64,000 bases of DNA, from contig JAUCBJ010001214.1 in NCBI GenBank assembly GCA_032718475.1, forward strand, positions 43,501 through 107,500. The letters are read 5' to 3'. Shown here one piece after another: positions 23,000 to 35,855 of the stretch. Positions within the stretch are counted from its first letter, which is position 1. Every line of letters starts with the position of its first letter. The translations under genes and the position numbers were made by a program. The notes below the pieces were generated by a model. It was not told the origin of the DNA. It searched no databases and saw only the letters and a program-made list of their open reading frames with translations. Source of the DNA: Nemertoderma westbladi (Eukaryota > Xenacoelomorpha > Nemertodermatida > Nemertodermatidae).

Positions 23000-23570
23000 C
23001 TACCCGTACAGAATACTCAAACAAAATACAAACCAAACGCTGGCAGACTACCACCAAGCCTAAATAAACTACCGTACATGTAGATTCTGAAATGGTTAGT
23101 TAGTATGCGTTCTAACACGGTAGTACGACTTATTCTTTAAGAGGGGATTGACCTTACAGCATATGGCTGCCCCAACTTACTAACGGCACTTTATCAGACA
23201 AACTCCACACACACAGCAATCTCTTCAGACCTAATAATAGCTAGACAACAATCCAGCCTACAAAATATCTGAGTAATAACTATTACGGTACCTGAACAGA
23301 CCACACAAACAAACACAGGCTAAAACGCTGGCAGACTACGATCAAGCCTAAATAAACTACAGTATATGCAGATTCTGAAATAGTTAGTTAGTATGCGTTC
23401 TAACACGGTAGTACGACTTATTCTTTAAGAGGGGATTGACCTTACAGCATATGGCTGCCCCAACTTACTAACGGCACTTTATCAGACAAACTCTACACAC
23501 GCCGTAATCTCTCCAAACCCAACAACAGTCAGACAGCAGTTCAGCCTACAATTATCTGAACAATCTGAGT
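23000..23570. repeat. Tandem duplication of about 288 bp in leader of copy A
   Basis: The segment containing GCTGGCAGACTAC, AACACGGTAGTACGACTTA and CATATGGCTGCCCCAACTTA occurs twice, about 288 bp apart, nearly unchanged. Copy C carries the same duplication at about 38830-39400. Confidence 0.75.
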
Positions 23571-23734
23571 AGACTTACACGTCTTCAGCTCAATATTAAC
23601 TTACTAGGAAATAAAACCGACAGAAATAAGTAAGCTCCAAAAGAAACAAGGGGTGTACAGTCCCTAATCTCTTAAACAGCCTACCGGTAAGCACTAATCA
23701 AATTCGAATAATACTAATGTACTTATACAGCAGT

Positions 23735-23860
23735 ACCGGTTAGGACAGTTGGGCCTACAGACCTACAGAAGTACCGGTTCTGGCAGTTGGACCTACGGAC
23801 CTACAGCAGTACCGGTTCTGGCAGTTGGGCCTACTGACCTACAGAAGTACCGGTTCAGGT
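23735..23860. repeat. 38-bp repeats with AGTACCGGTT in leader of copy A
   Basis: Four units with starts about 38 bp apart (near 23735, 23773, 23811 and 23849) share AGTACCGGTT, GGCAGTTGG and GACCTACAG. Copy C retains only about one unit near 39531, so the copy number varies between elements. Confidence 0.75.
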
Positions 23861-23887
23861 TTACCGGTCACTACGGTATTTTGCAAC

Positions 23888-23908
23888 CTTATTGCCTACT
23901 GCAATAAG
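23888..23908. other. Hairpin next to the 5' LTR (primer-binding region)
   Basis: CTTATTGC, a 5-base loop and GCAATAAG form a perfect 8-bp stem, 15 nt from the LTR. It is conserved at 39694-39714 in copy C. No TGG-type primer-binding site is visible directly after the LTR, which continues GTAACAGTTATCGATC on the minus strand. Confidence 0.6.
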
Positions 23909-23923
23909 ATCGATAACTGTTAC

Positions 23924-25103
23924 TGTTCGCGCTTTTGAAGACCTTTAGCAGTTTAACCTGCCAAAATTTATATGTCTTTTAGTTAATTAAAACACCTTTA
24001 GCATACGACAATATTTTATGCTAATAAACAAAACATTAGCCGAAGCCAGCCCATGCGCGATCATTCACCCGATGGATACACCTGGGAGGCTGAATTCGGA
24101 TGCTTAAATTTTATTATTGCAGTGTAAGGTTGCAGTGTAAACCTACTGTATTATTCGATTGATCGTTAATAACTAATTTCTGACAGATATTATTGGCTTT
24201 CGGGAAATATTAACAGTTCCTTTAGGACGTGGCGCTCTATCTATTTAAACAGAACTAGGACTTATACTAAACGCAACGATACTGCTTATGATTAAAGTAT
24301 AAGGCGCATTCTTTAGGAAATGCTTTGTTACCAATCACAATCATGCACACTATTCTGCCGACCGTCAGTAAATTTGATCACACATAAAGAGAGCAGCAAT
24401 TGACTCATGTAGGGTCTGCTAAATAACATTAGATTCAATACACACCACATTGATATAAATCGCAATTGTTATGTATAGCCTGTCTCTCTAACCTGTAGTG
24501 TATCAAGAAAATTGGGAATTTTGGGTGATTTATCCGTATTCTCCAAAGGGCAATAATTCATCAACAAATCGATACAATTAATAACTGACGGTAAATAACA
24601 GTACAAAAAATATGATTAGTGCAGTTAAATTAAGTGAGTTAGGTAAGGTAACAGTTATACTTTCGATAATTTAAGCAGTTTTACTGGAGTTCTTCCCAAA
24701 AGCCGGTGTTATGGCGAAAAATGGGAACATAACAACAGAATCATATGAAGAATCATATGACTACATACTATACGAGGATACCAACTACCCTTATTCCCCG
24801 AAGCTCCCGTCCAACACAGAGGATGAGCATACAGATAGGAAATTCAGTTCAGTAGCTCTGGGATAGGTCAAAATCAACGCCCACTCAAATTCTATTGGCT
24901 GATACGGACAGCAGGGCTGAGGCAACCTCCCTAAGCTGGTTGGCCGATCGAACAGAACCCAGATACCTTCGTACAGCACATCAGCCAATAAGCTGGTAGC
25001 TTGCACTATTTTTAGCTATAGATCCCTTTTAGAGTATTCTAGCGACCGGGGGGGAACTGGCCAGCAAGGCAAACGAATCAGTTATCCCACCAAAGCTTTT
25101 ACA
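23924..25103 (-). repeat. 5' LTR of copy A
   Basis: 1180 bp, TG...CA ends in element orientation, nearly identical to 9939-11119. The outer end abuts the GGATC target duplication within the 42-bp array. Confidence 0.92.
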
Positions 25104-28100
25104 GGATCATAACCACCAATAAGGACAGATTGGGGAACTGAGTATGGATCATAACCATCAATAAGGACAGATTGGAGAACTGCGAATGGATCATAGCCAT
25201 CAATAAGGACAGATTGAGAACTGCGAATGGATCATAACCATCAATAAGGACAGATTGAGAACTGCGAATGGATCATAACCATCAATAAGGACAGATTGGG
25301 GAACTGAGTATGGATCATAACCATCAATAAGGACAGATTGGGGAACTGAGTATGGATCATAACCATCAATAAGGACAGATTGGAGAACTGCGAATGGATC
25401 ATAACCATCAATAAGGACAGATTGGAGAACTGAGTATGGATCATAACCATCAATAAGGACAGATTGAGAACTGCGAATGGATCATAACCATCAATAAGGA
25501 CAGATTGGGGAACTGCGAATGGATCATAACCATCAATAAGGACAGATTGAGGAACTGCGAATGGATCATAACCATCAATAAGGACAGATTGGGGAACTGA
25601 GTATGGATCATAACCATCAATAAGGACAGATTGAGAACTGCGAATGGATAATAACCATCAATAAGGACAGATTGGAGAACTGCGAATGGATCATAACCAT
25701 CAATAAGGACAGATTGGAAAACTGCGAATGGATCATAACCATCAATAAGGACAGATTGAGGAACTGCGAATGGATCAAACCATCAATAAGGACAGATTGG
25801 GGAACTGAGTATGGATCATAACCACCAATAAGGACAGATTGGGGAACTGCGAATGGATCATAACCATCAATAAGGACAGATTGGAAAACTGCGAATGGAT
25901 CATAACCACCAATAAGGACAGATTGGGGAACTGCGAATGGATCATAACCATCAATAAGGACAGATTGGAAAACTGCGAATGGATCATAACCACCAATAAG
26001 GACAGATTGGGGAACTGCGAATGGATCATAACCACCAATAAGGACAGATTGGGGAACTGCGAATGGATCATAACCACCAATAAGGACAGATTGGGGAACT
26101 GAGTATGGATCATAACCATCAATAAGGACAGATTGAGGAACTGCGAATGGATCATAACCATCAATAAGGACAGATTGGGGAACTGCGAATGGATCATAAC
26201 CATCAATAAGGACAGATTGAGAACTGCGAATGGATAATAACCATCAATAAGGACAGATTGGAGAACTGCGAATGGATCATAACCATCAATAAGGACAGAT
26301 TGGAAAACTGCGAATGGATCATAACCATCAATAAGGACATATTGGAGAACTGAGTATGGATCATAACCATCAATAAGGACAGATTGGGGAACTGAGTATG
26401 GATCATAACCATCAATAAGGACAGATTGGGGAACTGAGTATGGATCATAACCATCAATAAGGACAGATTGAGAACTGCGAATGGATCATAACCATCAATA
26501 AGGACAGATTGGAGAACTGAGTATGGATCATAACCATCAATAAGGACAGATTGAGGAACTGCGAATGGATCATAACCATCAATAAGGACAGATTGGAGAA
26601 CTGAGTATGGATCATAACCATCAATAAGCACAGATTGGGGAACTGAGTATGGATCATAACCATCAATAAGGACAGATTGGAGAACTGCGAATGGATCATA
26701 ACCATCAATAAGGACAGATTGGGGAACTGAGTATGGATCATAACCATCAATAAGGACAGATTGGAGAACTGCGAATGGATCATAACCATCAATAAGGACA
26801 GATTGGAGAACTGAGAATGGATCATAACCATCAATAAGGACAGATTTGGGAACTGCGAATGGATCATAACCATCAATAAGGACAGATTGGAGAACTGCGA
26901 ATGGATCATAACCATCAATAAGGACAGATTGGAGAACTGAGAATGGATTATAACCATCAATAAGGACAGATTGGGGAACTGAGTATGGATCATAACCATC
27001 AATAAGGACAGATTGGAGAACTGAGTATGGATCATAACCATCAATAAGGACAGATTGGGGAACTGAGTATGGATCATAACCATCAATAAGGACAGATTGG
27101 GGAACTGAGTATGGATCATAACCATCAATAAGGACAGATTGGAGAACTGAGTATGGATCATAACCATCAATAAGGACAGATTGGAGAACTGAGTATGGAT
27201 CATAACCATCAATAAGGACAGATTGGGGAACTGAGTATGGATCATAACCATCAATAAGGACAGATTGGAGAACTGCGAATGGATCATAACCATCAATAAG
27301 GACAGATTGGAGAACTGAGAATGGATCATAACCATCAATAAGGAAAGATTTGGGAACTGCGAATGGATCATAACCATCAATAAGGACAGATTGGAGAACT
27401 GCGAATGGATCATAACCATCAATAAGGACAGATTGAGAACTGCGAATGGATCATAACCATCAATAAGGACAGATTGGGGAACTGAGTATGGATCATAACC
27501 ATCAATAAGGATAGATTGGGGAACTGAGTATGGATCATAACCATCAATAAGGACAGATTGGAGAACTGAGTATGGATCATAACCATCAATAAGGACAGAT
27601 TGAGGAACTGCGAATTGATCATAACCATCAATAAGGTCAAATTGAGGAACTGCGAATGGATCATAACCATCAATAAGGACAGATTGGGGAACTGAGTATG
27701 GATCATAACCATCAATAAGGACAGATTGGAGAACTGCGAATGGATCATAACCATCAATAAGGACAGATTGAGAACTGCGAATGGATCATAACCATCAATA
27801 AGGACAGATTGGGGAACTGAGTATGGATCATAACCATCAATAAGGACAGATTGGAGAACTGCGAATGGATCATAACCATCAATAAGGACAGATTGGAGAA
27901 CTGAGAATGGATCATAACCATCAATAAGGACAGATTTGGGAACTGCGAATGGATCATAACCATCAATAAGGACAGATTGGAGAACTGCGAATGGATCATA
28001 ACCATCAATAAGGACAGATTGAGAACTGCGAATGGATCATAACCATCAATAAGGACAGATTGGGGAACTGAGTATGGATCATAACCATCAATAAGGACAG

Positions 28101-29869
28101 ATTGGGGAACTGAGTATGGATCATAACCATCAATAAGGACAGATTGGAGAACTGAGTATGGATCATAACCATCAATAAGGACAGATTGAGAACTGCGAAT
28201 GGATCATAACCATCAATAAGGACAGATTGGGGAACTGCGAATGGATCATAACCATCAATAAGGACAGATTGGAGAACTGCGAATGGATCATAACCATCAA
28301 TAAGGACAGATTGGAGAACTGAGTATGGATCATAACCATCAATAAGGACAGATTGGAGAACTGCGAATGGATCATAACCATCAATAAGGTCAGATTGAGG
28401 AACTGCGAATGGATCATAACCATCAATAAGGACAGATTGGAGAACTGCGAATGGATCATAACCATCAATAAGGACAGATTGGAGAACTGCGAATGGATCA
28501 TAACCATCAATAAGGACAGATTGGAGAACTGCGAATGGATCATAACCATCAATAAGGACAGATTGGAGAACTGCGAATGGATCATAACCATCAATAAGGA
28601 CAGATTGGAGAACTGAGTATGGATCATAACCATCAATAAGGACAGGTTGGAGAACTGCGAATGGATCATAACCATCAATAAGGACAGATTGAGAACTGCG
28701 AATGGATCATAACCATCAATAAGGACAGATTGGGGAACTGAGTATGGATCATAACCATCAATAAGGATAGATTGGGGAACTGAGTATGGATCATAACCAT
28801 CAATAAGGACAGATTGGAGAACTGAGTATGGATCATAACCATCAATAAGGACAGATTGAGGAACTGCGAATTGATCATAACCATCAATAAGGTCAGATTG
28901 AGGAACTGCGAATGGATCATAACCATCAATAAGGACAGATTGGGGAACTGAGTATGGATCATAACCATCAATAAGGACAGATTGGAGAACTGCGAATGGA
29001 TCATAACCATCAATAAGGACAGATTGAGAACTGCGAATGGATCATAACCATCAATAAGGACAGATTGGGGAACTGAGTATGGATCATAACCATCAATAAG
29101 GACAGATTGGAGAACTGCGAATGGATCATAACCATCAATAAGGACAGATTGGAGAACTGAGAATGGATCATAACCATCAATAAGGACAGATTTGGGAACT
29201 GCGAATGGATCATAACCATCAATAAGGACAGATTGGAGAACTGCGAATGGATCATAACCATCAATAAGGACAGATTGAGAACTGCGAATGGATCATAACC
29301 ATCAATAAGGACAGATTGGGGAACTGAGTATGGATCATAACCATCAATAAGGACAGATTGGGGAACTGAGTATGGATCATAACCATCAATAAGGACAGAT
29401 TGGAGAACTGAGTATGGATCATAACCATCAATAAGGACAGATTGAGAACTGCGAATGGATCATAACCATCAATAAGGACAGATTGGGGAACTGCGAATGG
29501 ATCATAACCATCAATAAGGACAGATTGGAGAACTGCGAATGGATCATAACCATCAATAAGGACAGATTGGAGAACTGAGTATGGATCATAACCATCAATA
29601 AGGACAGATTGGAGAACTGCGAATGGATCATAACCATCAATAAGGTCAGATTGAGGAACTGCGAATGGATCATAACCATCAATAAGGACAGATTGGAGAA
29701 CTGCGAATGGATCATAACCATCAATAAGGACAGATTGGAGAACTGCGAATGGATCATAACCATCAATAAGGACAGATTGGAGAACTGCGAATGGATCATA
29801 ACCATCAATAAGGACAGATTGGAGAACTGCGAATGGATCATAACCATCAATAAGGACAGATTGGAGAAC
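25104..29869. repeat. 42-bp minisatellite, right part
   Basis: About 113 copies of the same unit as at 9082-9938. Units of 41 bp (one G fewer before AGAACTG) shift the frame at intervals. The section from about 27420 is repeated from about 28677, a higher-order period of about 1256 bp (about 30 units). The right edge (GGAGAACGTCGAC) runs directly into BEL/Pao pol of copy C. Confidence 0.95.
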
Positions 29870-29875
29870 GTCGAC

Positions 29876-32800
29876 ACTCGATGAGACTGGCATAAGCGGT
29901 CTCTCGTTAAGATAGGCAGCGATTTCTTCCATTAACGTCCGTAGAAGTTCGTCGGTGAGATATGCGCGGCACGGCACTATAAAGTGAAATGCGGTCTTGA
30001 CACTTCGAATCAATCTCTCCCAACTTCCTCCCCACCAAGGGGCGTCGGCGGCGTTAAAGGTCCAGCTAGACGCCGTTATCCGTAGCTGGTCATCCACCTG
30101 TCTTTGATTCCAGTCCTTTACGTAAGCCTGGATTTCGTTGTTGGCACCAATGAAGTTCGTTCCCTTATCGGATCTCATCGTATTGCTAGTGCCGAAACGA
30201 GCGATCTGTCGTCGTAGACATAAGACGAAGCTGTTAGTAGATAGATCGTTCACCATATCGAGATGGATAGCTCTACAAGTCATGCAGACAAAGATTACAC
30301 ACCATCTCTTGATTATAGTTCTAGCACGATATACTTCAATAGGGCCAAATAAATCCACACCAGTATTAGTAAAGGGTGGTTCATAAAAGCTTACTCGTTC
30401 CCTAGGTAATTCTGCCTCTCGCTGTGTTAAAGGCCTACTGAATACTTTCCTACAAGGTATGCAGTTCCTAAGAACTTGATTCAGAGCTCTACGTGGTTTA
30501 TGAAAATAATAGCGGGTTCGAATCTCGCTAAGAACTCGTTCTCTACCAGCATGATACAGTTTACTGTGAACATCTACAATCATCTTGATTTGTACTTCAA
30601 GATTACTAATGAGTATAGGGAATTTAGTATCAAAAGATAATGGAGCATTGGTGAGTCTTCCTCCAACGCGTATTAACCCATCTATCATTGTGCTAGAGAA
30701 GCGATCCCTTAAGCGCATCTGCGGATTTCTTAATAGCAGAAAATACCTATCGGAATCCTCATAGCATTGCAATAGTCTCAGTAGCTGCTTATTAGTTTCT
30801 TCATGCTCCTGGTAGCTGATCTTCTCCTTTAGAAACCGGTCTGATATCTTGTACTTAGGTAGATCTTTAATAACATGAACTTGTGCAGATGTTACTAGAG
30901 CAGGATCACTAGTGTTCTTCTTCCTGGAGTAATGATGGTGAAAACATCTCTTTAAGTATGTGATAGCTTTACAGAGACGATTCCAGGAACTGTAATGATG
31001 CAGTGCTCTCTGCAGCAGGGGTGAGATTCCTTGCGAGACGTCTGGTATCTCAGATTTCCAATTTCTATTTCTAATTTCCACAACAGATTTGTTTGTGGCG
31101 AGGGATTGTGGATCCGAAGTATCGTTCTCGGAAACATGTAATACAGATAGATCGATAGCCGGTTTAAATAACTTCGATTTACTCGCCCGGGTTTTAGGTT
31201 TGACAGTCTCCGCTCCCTTGGCTTGTCTAATTTCCGCCGTAGTAAGGTGAGGAGGCCATTCGTCCTCTTCCTTGCTCAGGAAGTCGGGTCCACCCAACCA
31301 ATCTGGAGTATCTATCAGTTCCTGTGGAGTTGCTCCTCTGGAGGCGATGTCAGCTGGGTTAATAGTACCAGGGCAATGTCTCCATTGATCTATCGTTGTG
31401 CGACTAAGAATAATGGCCACTCTGTTAGTAACAAAGACGCTGAACTGACAGACTTCATTCGTTATATATTCCAATACAAGTAAAGCGTCGGTCCAATAAA
31501 CGGTTTTCTCCAGTGGATAATCGATCTGTTCTGTTACATTCCGTCCGATAGCGGTAGCGTATAATGCTGCTTTTAACTCCGCTCGAGGAACCTTAAGCTT
31601 GTTGTTAATCAATGCCTTAGAGGTAACCAAGGCAACTTTGATTCCATCCGGAGTTTCGACTCGCAGATATGCTACTATACCGATCCCCATATCGCTGGCG
31701 TCTCCAAATACATGGAGTTGATAGGAATATGTAGGGAGAACATGACCAAAATATGAACGGGAAATTATAAAGTTCTCGATGGCAGGTAGCGAATCCTCCC
31801 ATTTCATCCATTTCTTTAATAGTTCTCCCTTGAGTGGATCGTCCCACGAGTGGTTTTCCAGCCACATTTGTTGTACTAAACTCCGAGCAATCAATATAAC
31901 TGGGCTAATAAATCCCAAGGGATCGAAATAAGTGCTCAGAATACTTAAACAAATCCGTTTGGTCCGAACTGGATTATCTCGCTGTTTTAACTGAAAAAAC
32001 AGGATGTCTCTTTCTGTGTCCCACTTCAAGCCTAGCGTCTTGGTTTCAGGAAGATCGTCCTTTATTAAGTCTAAGTCTTTCGCTCCGCGATCTTCTACCG
32101 GTATGGCTTCCAGAAACTCACGGGAGTTACTAGTGAATTTCGTCAGTCGAAATCCACCCTTTTTCAAACACTCTACCGTTCCTTTCGCGACAGCTATGGC
32201 TTCTTCTACTGATGGAAGGGACCTTAAATTGTCGTCCATATATATATTGCGCTTTATGTTATCTATCACCTCTTTGGAGAAGGCATCCCGGTTGTCATCC
32301 GCAGTGGTACGGACCACTGAACAGGCGTTTGAAGGGCTTGATATAATCCCAAAAGCCTGGATGGTCATCCAGTACTCTACCGGTGTCTGGTTGAGATCTC
32401 CTTCAGGCCACCACAGGAATCTTAGGCTGTCTCTATCACGATCCAACGCCTTGACTTGTAGGAACATTCCTTCTATATCGGAGGCGAACGCGATGGAATA
32501 TTGTCTTAATCTCAACAGTATCCCCAACAAAGATTGGAGCAAGTTGGGTCCAGGTAACAACTCGGAATTAAGGGATTGGCCCATATATAGGGCGGAGCCA
32601 TCAAATACAACCCGTACTTCATGGGGTTTACCGGGTTTGGGAACATAATGATGTGTTAGATAATAAGTCCTTTCAGTTATTGGAGTTCCTTCCGGTACTC
32701 GCTCCGCATATCCCTTTGTGATAAATTTCTTCAACTGAGTTTGGTACATTTCCTTAGCTGAAGCGTTTGCCGTCAGACGTCGATGTAATTGATTGATTCT

Positions 32801-35800
32801 TTTCTCAGCCAAGGGTCTGTTATTTATAAATCTGGGTTCACGTTTTCGGAAGGGTAGTCCGATTTCATATCTACCTTGATCTTTTAAAAAACGTGTGGTT
32901 GTTTCCTGGATTTGCTTGGCTCTTTCTTCTTCGATCGACAGGGCTTTGTCGTATGAATTGGGTTCTACCAATTCTTGGGTAAAGAATCGTACGGCGAGTT
33001 CGTCCCGAGTTCTAGCGTTGTAGCGCTCTACCTCGTCATTAAGTTCGTCATTATAATTAGTGGATTCTGTTGGGCGAATCAGTTGACATAGGTTCGTTTG
33101 GGTTTTCCAAGTTTGGTTTTCGGTAAGTAGGTCAATTGTGTTCTCTTCTTCGAAGAGTTGGTAGATGTCGTCATTATCTGAGGAGTATGGTGTTCCCTCA
33201 GTTGGTTCGTCCACTTCGCTGTTTTCCTCTTCCCAATCACTTACCTGATCTATTTGGTCGTGTGACATTCTCTCTTCTAGAGTTCTACGGGAAGGGCCAG
33301 TGAAGTACCAACCTACTCTAGTTCTTACCGCATAAGTTTGCAGTGGCTGTGGTTGAGCAGGCCGTTTCTCTAATGTTTCGAGCACCTCGTGCGCGTTTTG
33401 GCCGATAAGTATTTGCACTCCAGGATAATCTGTCTGGAATCGAGGTATCTTAAGATGTTGGACGCTCTCATCTTCGTCCCAATTATAAAGGTCTGCTTGA
33501 GTAGTAGCAAAGTTCTTTATAGCCACCATTTTTACTGACCTTACACCTTGTGTTCCTAACTTATCCTGGGGGGTGGACAACACACCTACATAGTAATCTG
33601 CCGTCAGGGTAGATTTCCAAACCTGCATAATTCCTGACATATTCAATTTAGTCCGGAACTTGGGTTGTCCAGCAAAGATATCTTCGGCTAGTTCTTGATC
33701 GATGAATGTTCCTGTGCTGCCGGAGTCCAGGAGGGCGTTCACTATGTAGCTCTTGTTAATACCGTGAACTCTTACCTGAACTACAGGAAATTCTCTGATT
33801 CCTTTGGAAGTTGGAGCTTTCCAAAATGGTTGTTTGGCGAAAGTAGTTTGGGGAAACTCCTCGTTGATGTCTTTTTCGTAAGTAAGTGCTCGATACACTG
33901 CGGTATTTATTAGATAACAGGATTCGTTGGCATCGGAGAATTCGTCTGTATAGAATCCTTCCCACTCAGAACCTTGGTCAGTGTCGTTCACATCACTGAA
34001 TTGGACATGTAGTTCGGGCTCACTTACCTGACTCTGGTTGTCTCGTTCGAACTCACTGTGTAACAAGACGTGATGTTTCGCGCTACACTTTTCACACTTT
34101 ATGTCGGAGTAACAGGTTCGCCGTTGGTGTCCTGGTCTGAGGCAATTATAGCATAACCGCTTGTCCCACACAACTGTACGTCTGTCTACAAGGGGTTTCT
34201 TTAGAAATTCCGCACACGCACTCAAACGGTGGGTCCCATCACACAGCGCACAGTTAGGTTTTATGTTACTTACTTTACCCTGGGTAGTATGCTGCACTCT
34301 CGTTCTTTCTTCGGGCTTTCTCCCGCGCATTCTGTTAGGAGACTGAGGAGGGGTCTTAGTAACCTGTTCTCTCCTATTGTTGGTTCGAGCTTTGTATTTA
34401 CTTACGTCCTTGGAGGTTTTGTCAATATAATAAGATCGTTCGGTGTCTTTCCCGCTGTCTTCGTCTTGGGAAGCTTGGCTTTCGCCGTCGTCAGTGTAAC
34501 ACACCGGTGTTACTCTCCTCCTAGAAGTAGGTTTCTCACTTACCTTATTTTCCGATGTTTTCTCTCTGGACTGCATGATGAGTTGTAATTTGACTTCACC
34601 ATCTAAGAAAGACATGAGATCAGCCATGGTTGGACTTCGTCGTTGTTGTTCATTCATGTACAACACTTTCTTGTCCCAGCGTGTACATACTCCACCCTTT
34701 GGTAAAGTAGAGACTACGGCTCCAATAACCATGGAACTCTGGTATTCGTGCGACTTACCTAACCAGTCCAGTTGTCTACAGATCTCTTGTATTTCATCGG
34801 AAAACTCTATAATCCCACTACTAAGGAAGTGTCGGGGGGCTACTAACTTTGTATACAAATACTTAGCTATGTTATCTTTGTTACCATACCTGATGTTTAA
34901 TGTATCCCAAACTTGTCTTAATCCTTCTGGATGTCCAATAAACTTTAACGCCATTAACTTGGGAGGTCCTTCCAAACACTTGATGAGGAATCTAAGTTTC
35001 TCTCCGTTAGATAGTACAGAGTTCTGTATGCTATCTTTGTAATATTCGTTGAAAGGTAACCATTTCATCTCATCTCCATTGAATTTGACGATCTCTCCCA
35101 CTTTGACCGCTTGGCGGGCTTCTGTTCTAGCCATCTGACGCGTAAAGCTTTCTTGGGCCATCGTGTTATTTAATATCGAATTATCGGTATACAAATTTCT
35201 CGGATCATTATCAGGTCGATAAGGAATATCATTAATAACAGGTCTATAATCACCCTTAATAGGGTTTGCTATAGGAGTTTCAACTTCACTAGCAGTATAG
35301 ATGCGTGTAGGCTCCACACCTTGCGCATGTAATACTTCAGACCTAACGGGTTGACACAATGTTACAGGGGGCATTGGTATGCCTTTTTGTATATTGACTA
35401 ATTTGTCGCGTTCTAGCGCGATACTTTGCTGCACTTCTTGCAACTCTGCTCTACCTTCCCTCACTGTTCCCTTAAGTTGGTGGACAGTCTCCTGCATCTG
35501 TCCTAACAGGAGATTCATCCCCCGCCGTCCCTCCTCCACCCACTCAACCGCTGAAGCGGGAGTCGCCAACATAGTAGCGGGCTGACGCGGGACGACGGGA
35601 GACAAATTATTGATTTCTCTCTCTGCTATCTGGACAGGGGTATTTGAATGGACTGTTCCACCGGGTACAGGCAGTGTAGTGCTATGTAAAGGGAATTTAG
35701 AGTTAAGCTCTGGAAGTGTAGGGGTCTCTAGCACAGAAGTGACTTTGGGAACTACAGGCCTAATTATTTCAGGTTCATCGACTATAGTAGGGAGTCTTTT

Positions 35801-35855
35801 GACCTGGATAAATTGTTCTATGGGTTCTGCACTACCTAAATCTGTGCTATTTGCT
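29876..35855 (-). pseudogene. pol: BEL/Pao pol and gag C-terminus, copy C
   Basis: One open frame of nearly 2000 codons, counted from the first Met at 35734. It holds the gag C-terminal domain (FNGDEMKWLPF), zinc knuckles (CALCDGTHRLSAC, CYNCLRPGHQRRTC), aspartic protease (LLDSGSTGTFID near 33720) and RT (VVFDGSALYMG, YMDD box near 32240). After these come the A17-type region, RNase H, the HHCC zinc domain and the integrase core (GVDLFGP near 30340, RSDKGTNF near 30165, WERLIRSVK near 30010). It ends at VSSS and then reads through into the array for about another 200 codons with no viral-type similarity. A 1-bp loss near 35855 separates it from the gag start. With the pol C-terminus gone it is probably not functional. 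Confidence 0.9.

Larger units (their letters stand above)
21667..23923 (-). other. 5' leader of copy A
   Basis: 2.26 kb between the 5' LTR and gag, non-coding. It contains a hairpin 15 nt from the LTR (23888-23908), four 38-bp units carrying AGTACCGGTT (about 23735-23860), a tandem duplication of about 288 bp (about 23000-23570), and about five spaced TACCGGTA-type palindromes (about 21800-22050). The same order is seen in copy C. Likely roles are packaging, priming and transcription control (inference). Confidence 0.75.
9939..25103 (-). mobile_element. BEL/Pao retrotransposon copy A, 15.2 kb, nested in minisatellite
   Basis: Complete LTR to LTR on the minus strand. In transcription order it has the 5' LTR (25103-23924), leader (23923-21667), gag and a shortened pol (21666-17072), spacer, ORF3 (15451-11198), a short tail and the 3' LTR (11119-9939). 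The LTRs begin TGTAAAAGC and end GCGAACA in element orientation, so they have TG...CA ends. I count about five differences between them by eye over 1180 bp, so the insertion is young. RT, most of RNase H and integrase are deleted, so its movement must have depended on enzymes from another copy (inference). Confidence 0.93.
9934..25108. other. Target-site duplication of copy A (GGATC)
   Basis: GGATC at 9934-9938 directly precedes the LTR end TGTTCG, and GGATC at 25104-25108 directly follows the other LTR end TTTTACA. Five bases is a usual target-site duplication for BEL/Pao. The duplicated bases belong to the 42-bp unit, and joining the flanks restores the unit. Confidence 0.9.

Noticed and set aside
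25104-29869. Possible CRISPR array
   Set aside because: The whole 42-bp unit repeats without unique spacers, in a eukaryotic setting.
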